From Lolium rigidum (Eukaryota > Streptophyta > Magnoliopsida > Poales > Poaceae), in NCBI RefSeq assembly GCF_022539505.1, contig NC_061514.1, positions 214,493,141-214,557,140 of the forward strand: 64,000 bases of DNA. The letters are read 5' to 3'. The notes under the pieces are model-generated. The model was given only the letters and a program-made list of their open reading frames with translations. It was not told the DNA's origin and did not search any database. Both the position numbers and the translations under genes were made by a program. Shown piece by piece: positions 46,101 through 55,481 of this stretch; position 1 is the first letter of the stretch; each line of letters opens with the position of its first letter.

Positions 46101-46891
46101 GCCAAGCAACATGTGGCACACCGTCATGGGCACCACGTCACACTCAATAGTATCTTCATAGGGGCCGATCTTGAAGTTGACGGTATGTTGTATCTTGGCA
46201 TTGCCCTTGTCGCTCAACCATTGGATATGGTAAGGGTGAGGGTGCTTGCGAAGTGTAAGATTGAGCTTCTCACACAACTCGGTGCTTGCAAGGTTATGGC
46301 AACTTCCTCCATCAATGATTACCTTTATTGACTTGCCACCAATACCGGCACGGGTTTGGAAGATGTTGCACCGTTGGTCTTCCATAGCTTGAGGTTGAGT
46401 TGTTAGCACCCTTGTGACCACAAGTGAAGGATTTGGGTCATGCAAACATAAGAGAGGGTCTTCTCCACTATCTTCATCATAAGCTTCTTCATTTGCGACG
46501 GCGGCTTGTACCATAGCTTCATATTCATCTTCATCGAGCGTCTCTATGTCACCATTCTCCATGGTGATCATGACCTTGGTATTCTTGCACTCAAAGGACT
46601 TGTGGCCTTGGGTGCCACACTTGAAGCAAGTGACATTAGAGGGTCCCGTAGAGGCTTTAGAGGATACAGTAGAGGACACCGTTTGCTTCATGCGACTTTG
46701 GATAGTCGGTTGCTTGGATGGTGTAGAGGACACGGTAGGCTTGACACTTATTGTAGCTGTTGTTGTCGCGAGCTTGGTGGAGAAGTATGACTTAGACTTG
46801 GAGTACTTGATGTCCTCACTCACTTGGCGCTCGGCCTTGGAGGCTTGGTGAACCAACTCAACCATGTTGGAATAAGGTTGGAACTCAACAA
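43157..46891 (-). pseudogene. pol: CRM-like pol: zinc knuckle, protease, RT, RNase H, integrase
   Basis: One frame spans 46865 to 43290, interrupted by one TGA at 44214-44216. In order: gag zinc knuckle [14 protein letters not shown] (residues 80-93 of this segment), protease [15 protein letters not shown] ([32 protein letters not shown]), RNase H ([23 protein letters not shown]), then integrase after the stop ([28 protein letters not shown]; core D in ISMDFVLG, D in VSDRDVKF, E in GQTEVVNRS). A frameshift near 43320 moves the C-terminus ([20 protein letters not shown]) to another frame. All catalytic residues remain. Only a few lesions stand between this copy and an intact reading frame, which fits recent insertion. 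Confidence 0.93.
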
Positions 46892-46893
46892 TT

Positions 46894-48237
46894 CACTTGA
46901 TGGGATAGTTGAGGCCATTGAAGAAACGAGCGATGGTTTGTTGCTCGGATTCTTGTATGTTGGCTCGCATCATAGTCAACTCCATCTCCTTGAAGAACTC
47001 CTCAACGGTCTTGGTACCTTGCTTCAACTTTTGGAGCTTGTTGAAGAGGTCGGTCTCGTAGTGGGTTGGTACAAAGCGAGCTTGCATCTCTTCCTTCATC
47101 TCTTCCCAAGTGTCAATTGGGGGTTCACCCTTTTCTTCCCTTAGAGTGAGAACTTGCTCCCACCAAGTGTTGGCATAATCCTCAAACTCAAGAGATGCCA
47201 TGGCCACTTTCTTGGCACCGGAGTAGTTGTGGATGCGGAAAATCTTGTCAACCTTGAGTGCCCATGAGAGGTAGGCCTCGGCATCCTCTTCACCCTTGAA
47301 CTTGGGCATGGTGAACTTGAGCCTTCCAAACATGTTCTCTTCATCCTCCAAGTTTCTTCGGCGAGGACGGATGCCTTCATCTCTTGCGGCTTGAGGTGGT
47401 ATAGGAGGTCTTCCGCGGCCAACCATAGCATTGGGTTGGCATTGAAGTTGGATACTAGCTTCACTTGGTTCACGATGATGATGTTGTTGAAAATCTTGAC
47501 GAGGTTGTTGAGGTTGTTGGCGACGTCCAAGGATGGCCTTCTCATCTTGGTCATGGTGCGGGTCTCCTCTTCCACGTTGGTCATGGTGAGGGTGATTTCG
47601 GAGATCACGCCTCGGTTGATCTTGATGACCTTGGTCTTGAGCATCACCATGTGGCTCCATGTTGTGGAAGACGTTGTCGTGGGGATGGTCGTCACGCCCA
47701 TGGTGGGCATGGCGATCCGGTTGAGGACGATATTGTGGAGGACGTTCATGTGGACGAGCATGGCGATGTATTTCTCCTCGCCTAGAGTTGGAGCGAGAGT
47801 CTTCATGCCGAGCATGTGGGCAATGAGGTCGATGATGGTCTTCATGCCTTGAGGAGGAGCTTAAGGACGAACGGCGACCATGAGAGTAGTAATCTTGTGA
47901 CCGAGCTTGATGATGATGAAGTAGAGCGGTGTCGGTGATGACGACCCAAGTTGGTGATGGCGCGCTCGAGGCTATCCATGCGCCGCTCCATGTTCGCATC
48001 ATTAGCCGCCATTTGGCCATTCAAGTTGTCCGTAGCTTCGCGGAGTAGAGCAAAGTCTTGGTTCACAACGGAGAAGTTGTGTGCCACTTCGTCGTATTGC
48101 TCGTCGATGCGTGTCCCGAATAAGGTGAGTTGCTCCTTGAACTCTTGGCGTTGCGTCCATAGGTTGTGTTGGGTAGCCAACCTCTCGGTGTTGCGGAGGA
48201 CTTCTCCATCCCTTGGTTCATCTCCGTTCCTATCCAT
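46894..48237 (-). pseudogene. gag: CRM-like gag
   Basis: It starts at ATG 48237 (MDRNGDEPRDGEVLRNTERL) with a helical N-terminal part (LREATDNLNGQMAANDANME). A frameshift near 47.9 kb leads into a His/Arg/Pro-rich basic linker and then the capsid core (MFGRLKFTMPKFKGEEDAEA, YANTWWEQVL, QARFVPTHYETDLFNKLQKL, FFNGLNYPIK). A TGA at about 46892 separates gag from the zinc knuckle and pol, which are in the same frame; it may be a CGA-to-TGA change. In most plant gypsy elements gag and pol share one frame, as here. Confidence 0.88.
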
Positions 48238-49462
48238 GATGGAAAGACAAGAACTATGTTGTGTATGTTAGTGGAAGGAGACTACCTCGCACTCTTACCA
48301 AGGTAAGATAGTATTGAGGCAATCAACCAAGCCAAAAGCAAGACCAAGTGTATCGGGTACACACGCAAAACCACATGCAAAAGCTAGCAAATATGGTGTT
48401 AGGTGAGTATGGTGGAAAGCCAAAAGACGAAATCCGAAATCAAGTATGTTGTTAAAAGTGGGTGAGGTCCAAAAATCCAAATGTCAAAGTGGTGATCACT
48501 ATAAACATGGAAAAGTTGTGGAACACACACACGGGATAAGCGGGGTTAGTGCAACCAAAAGTGAGCGGAAAAGTGTATGTAAGGGTGCTCGGTGTCACAC
48601 TAACACAAGGAGAGGCAAAGCTTTGGTTGCAAACGGAGAGACAACTAGATTCGCACGTGACCTCTCTTCTCTTCTCTCTTTTGCTTAAAAGCTTGTAACT
48701 CTTTTGTATATGGTGGCACTTGCACTCTTTTGTATCTATGGTGGCACTTGTACTCTTTTGTATGTATGGTGCGACTTGCACTCTTTTGTGTTTTTGCGGC
48801 TTTTTCTCGCACTATGTTAGCGTTAGCTCGCTTTTGCTATCTTGCCACACGAGTGTTTGCTTAGAAGCTTTACTCCACACTACACACACACCTCACAACC
48901 GGGGTCACGTGCAATGTATCGCAACACTAGATAAGCAATGCTCGATAGGATAGATCGCAAAAGGAAGAGGGCTACAAGGGAAAACTGCAAGTTATACCTG
49001 CAATGATGGTGGTGGTGGTGGTGGTGGTAGCCGAAATCGAGCTCGGAGGAGGGCGCGGAGGGGCGCCCGGTCTGGGGGGGCCGGTCTGACCGGTCTCTGG
49101 ACCGGCTGGTCCGGTTGGCGCCCGATTGGCCGGGTGCTGGGCCGGCTGGTCCGGTCTGGGGGCCGGTTGACCGGCTTTCTCAACCGGATTTCGCGGTTCT
49201 CTCTCTTGTTCTTCCCAAAACCAAAACCAAAAGATCAAATCGACGGGAAACGATGGGATTGGAGGCTAAAAGTTGGGGAAATAGTAGATCAAGCATAACA
49301 ACACCGAATCCACGGACCAAAACCACTCAAAACGCAACCAAATCACAGATCGGTCCAAAGGCAATTTGGGCTTTTTTGGGGATTTTTTGGAAAATTTTCT
49401 AGCAACGAAGTCGGGTGGGTGGAGGGTCAAAATCGCGGTAACCAAAAGTTGCTGATACCATA
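48238..49462 (-). other. 5' leader of the CRM-like element with primer-binding site
   Basis: About 1.2 kb non-coding leader. The primer-binding site TGGTATCAGCAAC reads on the minus strand at 49460-49448, two bases from the LTR; it shares its first ten bases with the tRNA-Met type. A (gtggt)n stretch is near 49008-49030 and CCGGTC-type repeats fill 49065-49185. A 30-bp motif with tggtggcacttg...tcttttgtat repeats three times at 48712-48790. Confidence 0.75.
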
Positions 49463-50500
49463 TGATGAGATCTGAGATCTAGGGTTTGGCCCGATCTCGC
49501 GATTTGACCAAAATCCACGGGGAAAAGGTGGGAGAGCGCGAGGAACACGAAGAACACGAGGAACACCGGTACTCACGCACGCACACCAACCCGATACACC
49601 TGATACTTACCCCCGTGGCTCGATGGACCACGCCAATAGAATCACCCGGAAGAGGCACGCGGCAGAATTCCCGGTGAGAGATTGGTGTTGGAGAAAAGAG
49701 ATTGGTGAGGGAGAGAGAGTGGCTTGCACTAGAATCTCACTCAACAATATCCAAATCAACAACAAGAGTGCCTTGATTACAAAGGGATGCTTGTCCAAGA
49801 TGGATGCTAACCCTAGGGAGACTAAGCTCAAAGTTGGTTTAAGCTCAAAATTATGTCTAAGGGGTAAAGGAGGGGTCCAGGTTGCTTATATAGACCTACA
49901 TGGCCAGCAAGGCGAAAAGGTACATAAGTGGATAACTTAGGCAGTTTGGTGAGGAAATCCCGTCGGATCCGGTCCTAGAGCCGGTCAGACCGGGCCTGGG
50001 ACCGGGCGGTCCGGTCGTGGGGCCGGTCGACCGGTCGCCAACCGGAAATGTCGCAGATCTCCGTCCGGTTGGCCCCCGGTACGACGCCCGGTCAGGACCG
50101 AGGGAAATCCGGTTTGGCGACCGGTTGACCGGGCCTGGGACCGGACGGTCCGGTCGTGGGGCCGGTCAACCGGGTCTTGGGCCGGCCAGCTTCCTCTCTT
50201 CCTTCGAGCGCTTCGAGTGACGTCGGGTCCAGCTTCGTGCTCATCTTCAAGTCCCGCTGCTCCTCTCCTTCCCTTGACCATGGTGTGTCCTTCTCTCCGG
50301 GGTCTTGATGCACCTTGTACCTAATGACACAAAGTACGTCGGCATGAGGTAGCATTCCATCCAAAGGGGTACCGAGATCAAGGGTGGTGAGGAGCGAGTT
50401 CACCTTATCATGTAGCGCTTTAACTCGAGCCCGAGTCATTGGTCCACTTGGGGGACTTGTTGGTTTTGGTGTGGAGGTGTCCGAAGGCCACCCCGCATCA
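49463..50500 (-). repeat. 5' LTR of the CRM-like element
   Basis: 1038 bp, about 98.5% like the other LTR by eye. The CCGGTC-type repeats are at about 49965-50195. The pol-tail frame is intact here too (GPMTRARVKALHDKV near 50430). Confidence 0.95.
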
Positions 50501-50615
50501 GTATCCACCTATGTTACTCTAATCTCCTCTCTCCTCCTTAATTCGCTGCCACATAAGCATTTTTGTGGGACCAATGTGTATGATACTAGCTATGATACTA
50601 GCACTATGGCCAGCC
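50501..50615. mobile_element. MITE, right part (continues from 42069)
   Basis: It starts with the duplicated gtatc and ends ctatggccagcc, the inverse of the left end at 41869. Confidence 0.85.
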
Positions 50616-51524
50616 TCATCCACAAGCAATAAGTGTAGTCCATGCCCATATATATAGTGGACACGTACAAGATTTTGGTTGCCCATAAGTAAATAGTAAT
50701 TATTTTACTCTGTGCTCTGTCTTGCATGTGTGTACTTCTAACAAATATGTGCATCCCAGCGTGTGCCAAAGTTAACCTTATACTGAGTATACTGTATTGT
50801 ATTACTCCCTCCGATCCACATTACTTGATGCTAAAATGGAAGTATCTATAGCTACAATATGTCTAGATACATCTACATTAGCGTCAATTAATGTAGTTGC
50901 TATTTCAGTAATCTTGTGATTCCCATAGCTGGTGCCTTAAATGAAAAAAGTCGTGGCCATATCTAAACCATGATTAAGCCGAACCTCTGCCCCAAGACAT
51001 GACATCTCTTCTAGAATGCTCTCCGTCCATAATAAAATAATCAATGGGTGGGACTGGATACCTTCGTTGGGAAGGTATCGTCACCTGCCGAGTAGGGTGT
51101 ATGTAGGCATCCTATCACGTCAGGACAGCTATCCAGTAGTAATTTCTATCTCCCAGTGACCCAGTCTATGTGTGTGTCTTGTCTTGTCGATCAATGGACA
51201 TGGCACCTATCGAGGTACTGCTGATGATTTTGCACGTATATTAATATGAGCACGATGCTTTGTACAAAGTTGTCCCTGTCACCTCAAGGTTGCATTAGCA
51301 GGACGAAAAACAGTTACTCCCTTTCTTGTTCTTTTTATTTTGTTGTCACAGATTTGAAACCAATAAGTTCAAGTTATGTTCCTGATGATGTTTCCCAACA
51401 ATAGAAGCGAAACTGAAATAATAGTACTCATACAGTGTTAGTACTAGTACTTTACTAGAGGTTACATCCGCATTAGCACTATACTACGTATCATCATATA
51501 GAGTAGGAGTTCTTATTTTGAGGA
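50616..51524. other. Intergenic region downstream of the SINA-like gene
   Basis: No gene. 50803-50900 is a Stowaway-type MITE arm (ta ctccctccgatccacatt ... gtctagatacatctacatta) whose right end is missing. A ctctccgtccataataaaa block near 51020 may be another MITE scrap. The final 40 bp would be 3' untranslated region. Confidence 0.55.
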
Positions 51525-52423
51525 TTAATTGTTCTCCTTCTCGATGCGAATGTAGAAACGCAACAGCTTGGAAGGTCCACCAAGCACCAGGTACAGCGGC
51601 GACACCGAGAAGAACGACGTGAGTTCATCAAACGCGACATCGCCCGGCAAGGCGCATCTCGACGCCTCCAATGACACATTCACGGTGTCCGCCCTGCTCC
51701 TCGCGTGCGCCAACGAGCACGACGCCGGCCCATTCGCCCACATCTTTGCCGTGTACACAGGCCACACGCACGCGGCCACCCTAACGCACACGGTAGACAC
51801 GATGGTGGTCGAATTCGAACCGAGCACGCCGATGATCAGGATGAACACGGCGCCGTCCTCCCCTTCGGCGATGATCCGCAGGCACGGCGAACCCGGCACC
51901 TGGAACACTTTGGTCGTGTTGTACGGCGGGAGCTTGTGCACTTGGATCGAGTGGGCAGCTGCGAAGTGGGCGACGAGCGTGTTGGCGGGGCGGCGAAGTC
52001 GCAGCCGGGCTCCGTGCAAGCGCAAGGGGCGTGCGGGCATGCAATCTTGTGGTCGTGGACCTGGTGGTAGGCCACCAAGCTCCCGCAGCTGCTGTGGGGG
52101 CACTCAACCGTCGACGCTGATACGATGGCATCCATTGCCGGGTCGTGCTCTAATCCGCCACGGGGTTCCACGCACCTATGGCACCGGTTCCCGGGAAGCT
52201 CGCTGAGGCAGCGGCCGCAGGCCAAATGATTACCCTGCAGTGCACAAATCAAAGTTCGTGGATTGCCATTTTTGCAGTAGTGAACCAACAAAAGAAACAT
52301 CAATGGAGTGTGGGAGGGAAAGGGATCAACCTTGAAGACGGGGGGCTTGAGGGGCTGGGAGCAGAAAATGCAGTCAAGCACTGTGGAGTCCATCTTTAGG
52401 GTAACAGTGACAGTTTCCAGCAT
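51525..52423 (-). pseudogene. SINA/SIAH-like E3 ubiquitin ligase gene 1 (one frameshift)
   Basis: Plant SINA-like protein: RING half-site MDSTVLDCIFCSQPLKPPVFK in exon 1 (possible starts 52423 or 52393), then LACGRCLSELPGNRCHRC, a SIAH zinc-finger region (VECPHSSCGSLVAYHQVHDH, CACTEPGCDFAAPP) and the C-terminal substrate-binding domain (AHFAAAHSIQVHKL, CLRIIAEGEDGAVFILI, DELTSFFSVSPLYLVLGG). A 96-bp GT-AG intron (52235-52330) is likely. Splicing there leaves GNHLACGRC without the usual preceding Cys ligand, whereas reading through keeps a Cys but adds 32 residues. A 1-base deletion near 51985-51992 shifts the frame between the zinc finger and the C-terminal domain. SINA ligases ubiquitinate target proteins with an E2. 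Confidence 0.85.
52235..52330 (-). other. Probable intron of SINA-like gene 1
   Basis: On the minus strand it runs GTTGATCCC ... TGCACTGCAG. The homologous intron is recognisable in gene 2 (54120-54193). Confidence 0.65.
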
Positions 52424-53268
52424 TGCGAGCGCGCGAGGAGTATGGCCTCTCTTATCTCCTAGCCTCGAGGGATTGTTTACTTCTGGAGTACTCTATTTAA
52501 GGGGATGGGAAGGGATTTTGCTTAACCCGAGGAAAACCCAATATAGTACCTCCATCCCAAAGCTTAAGGCTTATATTATTTTTAGAAAGTCAAATTATGT
52601 CAAAATTGACTAAGCATTTACCAAAAATCATGGTAGTTAAAAAATGTGTATCTCCACCATCATACTATTTGAGACTATATTTGTGATGGTAATAGGCACA
52701 ACTACATACACAAAAATTGAGATCATCTGATTATTAGTTATTTGGACTGCGGGATGAACTCTTTGGAACTGTGCATGAAGCACCGGTAACCACTTAGGGC
52801 TTCTTTGATTCATAGGATTGACATAGGAATTATGTTGGATATGATTCCTATGGGAAAATTTCAATCCTACACCTTTCCTATTTCTACACTCTCCACATTC
52901 CTTTGAATCAAAGGAGCCCTTATAGTGCTTCTTTGTTTTTTATAGTAAGTGAAAGGACATCTAAAAAACAGGAGAAATGATCTAGAAGTGCACATAGTTT
53001 TACCATGAAACGATAATCAGATGGAGGGGTTACAATTACATATAGTTGGAGTATTCACTTCCGATTCACAAAAAAGGAGTATTCACTTCCACGCTGCATT
53101 ATTATTAAGTATAAGTACTACTACAAACAGTTCGGCACAAATATGAAACAAAGACCCCACTAAAAAATTAGCAGCCGTACGAACACTCTAGTACTTTGCA
53201 GCGAAATTTATCATTCCTCATGACAAATTGAAAGTTTTTTCAACTACGCAAAGTAGCAGTAGCTACAT
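52424..53268. other. Spacer between the two SINA-like genes
   Basis: It contains half of a MITE near 52548-52700 (tacctccatcccaaagctta ...) and the complete Tourist-like MITE at 52797-52919. The rest is AT-rich, unassigned. Confidence 0.6.
52797..52919. mobile_element. Tourist-like MITE (PIF/Harbinger type)
   Basis: Ends gggcttctttgattca and tgaatcaaaggagccc are inverted repeats with one mismatch, flanked by TTA on both sides (52794-52796, 52920-52922). 123 bp. Confidence 0.9.
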
Positions 53269-54260
53269 CTACTTGCATATGCGAATGTAGAAACACAGCT
53301 CCTTGGATGATCCAGCACCAACGAGGTATGGCCCCGGCACAACGAGGAACGACGTGAGCTCCTCAAACACGACAGCGCCCGACGACGCGCTGCCAGAAGC
53401 ACCGGCAGACATCTTCACGACATCCCGCCTGCAGTCCGATTTCGAGGACGGCGGCGGGCCGTGAGCCCAGATCTTCACCCTGTAGAGCGGCCACACGGAT
53501 GTGGCCGACCTGACGCATACCAAAGACAAGACAATGGCCGGACCGAGCGCGTCGATGTACAGGACGAACACGGAGCCGTCATCCCCTTCGACGACGAGCC
53601 GCATGCACGGCGAGCACGGGTGCGTCATGGTCACCCGGAACTCTATGGACTTGCCATACTCTAACCTGTGCACCTGAATCGAGTGGGCCGCTGTGAGGTG
53701 AACGAGGAGCACTGACGGTGGGGCGGCGAAGTCGCAGCCCTGCTCCGTGAAGTTGCACCGGCCGTGCGGGCGCGCGATCTGGTGGCTTAGGGACTCGTGG
53801 TAGCTGACGATGACCCTGCAGCCGCCGTGGGAGCACATGACCTGCGCCGTTCCAGCGATGCTGTACGCGATGGCCTCCAAATTCATAGCGTTTATTTCCA
53901 TGGTGTCGTCCATCGCCGCCTTGTGGTTGAATCCGAAGCCGCGCTACTCTTCTTCTGGCACCGTTTACTTGGAACCTCGCCGACGGTGGCAGGCGGCAGG
54001 CCTCATACCACGCCGCAACTCCGATCAATATTAATTGATGGTAAAATGGATGTATCTACAACTAAAATGTGTCTAGATAAATCTATATTACCATCAAGTA
54101 ATATGAATCGGAGGGAGTACAAGGAATGAAAGTTTAGCACAAGTGAAACCAGCAAATAAAAATCAATGGACTCTCAGAGGAAAAGGGAGCAACCTTGTTG
54201 AACTTGGGGCAAATTCAATGGAGTCTGAGAGACAAATGATGCGATATCTAAAGCCGGTTA
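53269..54260 (-). pseudogene. SINA/SIAH-like gene 2, RING region destroyed
   Basis: An intact 214-codon frame (53913-53269, MDDTMEINAMNLEAIAYS) holds the SIAH zinc finger (VMCSHGGCRVIVSYHESLSH, CNFTEQGCDFAAPP) and the full C-terminal domain (VHLTAAHSIQVHRL, CMRLVVEGDDGSVFVLYID, FEELTSFLVVPGPYLV). Upstream, 53914-54010 keeps scrambled RING remains with a TAG four codons past RGFGFNH. A Stowaway MITE (54018-54117) sits in the place of the intron's 3' part. Intron and a shortened exon 1 without the Cys codons lie at 54120-54260. It is a tandem duplicate of gene 1. A RING-less product could still be translated from 53913 and might bind substrates without ligase activity; this is inference. Confidence 0.8.
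54018..54117. mobile_element. Stowaway-type MITE within SINA-like gene 2
   Basis: Right end gaatcggagggag followed by TA. Left end actccgatcaatatt has lost the first few bases. The inner part (ggatgtatctacaactaaaa, gtgtctagataaatctatat) is typical of the Triticeae Thalos-like group. Confidence 0.8.
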
Positions 54261-54849
54261 GTGGAGAGAGAGAGTGTGTTTGTGTGTGGCGGGGTGGCGG
54301 GGGGGGGGGGGTTGTTCACTTCTTCTTGGTTTAAAACGAGGATTCGTACAAGGTAATAGAGCCCGCATGCTCGGCTGGGAAGATAGCCAGAAGTGAAGCC
54401 CAACATGGTCGTGCCACAAGGATTCGTATTTGAGTTTTTTGGGGGGTAGCAGAATGGCATGGCCAACAAGTTTCAAGTAAATTTTGGTAGTATTGTTCAT
54501 AGTGGAAGTATGAAACCACGAATTATATGACTCCATCATTTCTTTCGACCTTTTTATATCGAGGCCCACAATAACTTTGGCTTGTTTACAAATTTAGGTC
54601 GATCAATCTCACGACGCTCCCCTTTATAACAAAATAAGTTGAACTAGTATTCCAATAATAATCATTTTCGCATGCATTGTTTGGTACTTTTCATAACTGA
54701 AGTGCTTACTCCCTCCGTTAGGGATTATAATGCCAGCGTGGATCCCTATATCATTAATTTGATTACAACATAATATGAATTTTGTGGTACAAAAATTATA
54801 TCATTAGAAACTAGATGTCCATTTGAACTTTTTAATCGTATATTTTGGG

Positions 54850-54884
<35 letters not shown>

Positions 54885-55481
54885 GTATTATGTTGCTCAA
54901 TTTTACAACATAGGTATACTTGTCAGCCTTGTAATATCCTAACGGACATATAGTACATCACAAATTTATAACTTCATGCTTTTTTTTGCCATTTTACGAT
55001 TTTTTCGAACCACCTTCGGCTTGATTTAAAATTTAGGTCAAACTATCGATGCATGCTATGTGTTATACTTGGATGCACCGCACATTTTTGGCCATTGTTT
55101 TAGGCTTCCACATCTTAGGGGGCATGTCATGTATTTACCTAGTTTCTTAATTCTAATTCATGTACCCTTCCTCCCAATTACATTTGAAATAAAACTTTTA
55201 GCCCAAAAATAATTCAGTATATGGTTGCACACAAAGATGATTCATGGATCATTGGAAATTGCCATCGTACGTAGCTACCATGTCTCTTATGCAGACCTGT
55301 GAAAATTGGATTGGTGGTAGTGTGTACACTTCATGCGGTAGGCACTTCATAGAAAACATCCATTTAATATAAATTTTCTCCTTTGGTCAGTAATCAAAAG
55401 AAGAAAAAACACTTGATTCAAAAGTTTTAACATGCATGGTTCTTGTGTAGTGGTACCAAGCTCACGTGTGGGAGGAAAAAA
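54261..55481. other. Region between SINA-like gene 2 and the satellite
   Basis: A run of about 13 G lies at 54299-54311, a (TA)n microsatellite at 54852-54881, and a Stowaway-like start, actccctccgttag, near 54709. 54637-54722 is duplicated at 58847-58935 within the satellite. No gene seen. Confidence 0.6.

Larger units (their letters stand above)
42070..50500 (-). mobile_element. Nearly complete Ty3/gypsy chromovirus, CRM-like lineage
   Basis: LTRs at 42070-43091 and 49463-50500 start TGATGAGATCTGAG and end CCCCGCATCA. A perfect 5-bp duplication, gtatc, lies at 42065-42069 and 50501-50505. On the minus strand come a primer-binding site (near 49460-49448), a long leader, gag, a one-frame pol, a polypurine tract and a pol tail running into the LTR. 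The DGGSCHN-type protease, LGLPWQFD and the LTR-overlapping C-terminus point to the CRM lineage; I cannot tell whether this is a centromeric family. By eye I count about 15 substitutions plus one 16-bp indel between the LTRs, so the insertion is young compared with its neighbours. Confidence 0.9.

Noticed and set aside
47141..47852. Long frames on both strands across the CRM-like gag linker.
   Set aside because: Shadows of the His/Arg-rich gag linker; only the frame continuous with the capsid core and pol makes sense.
51525..52206. A 212-codon plus-strand frame at 51568-52206.
   Set aside because: Antisense to the SINA-like gene, which has clear zinc-finger motifs on the minus strand.
54299..54311. 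A run of about 13 G considered as a structural element.
   Set aside because: Single homopolymer, common site of sequencing slippage, no other supporting motif.
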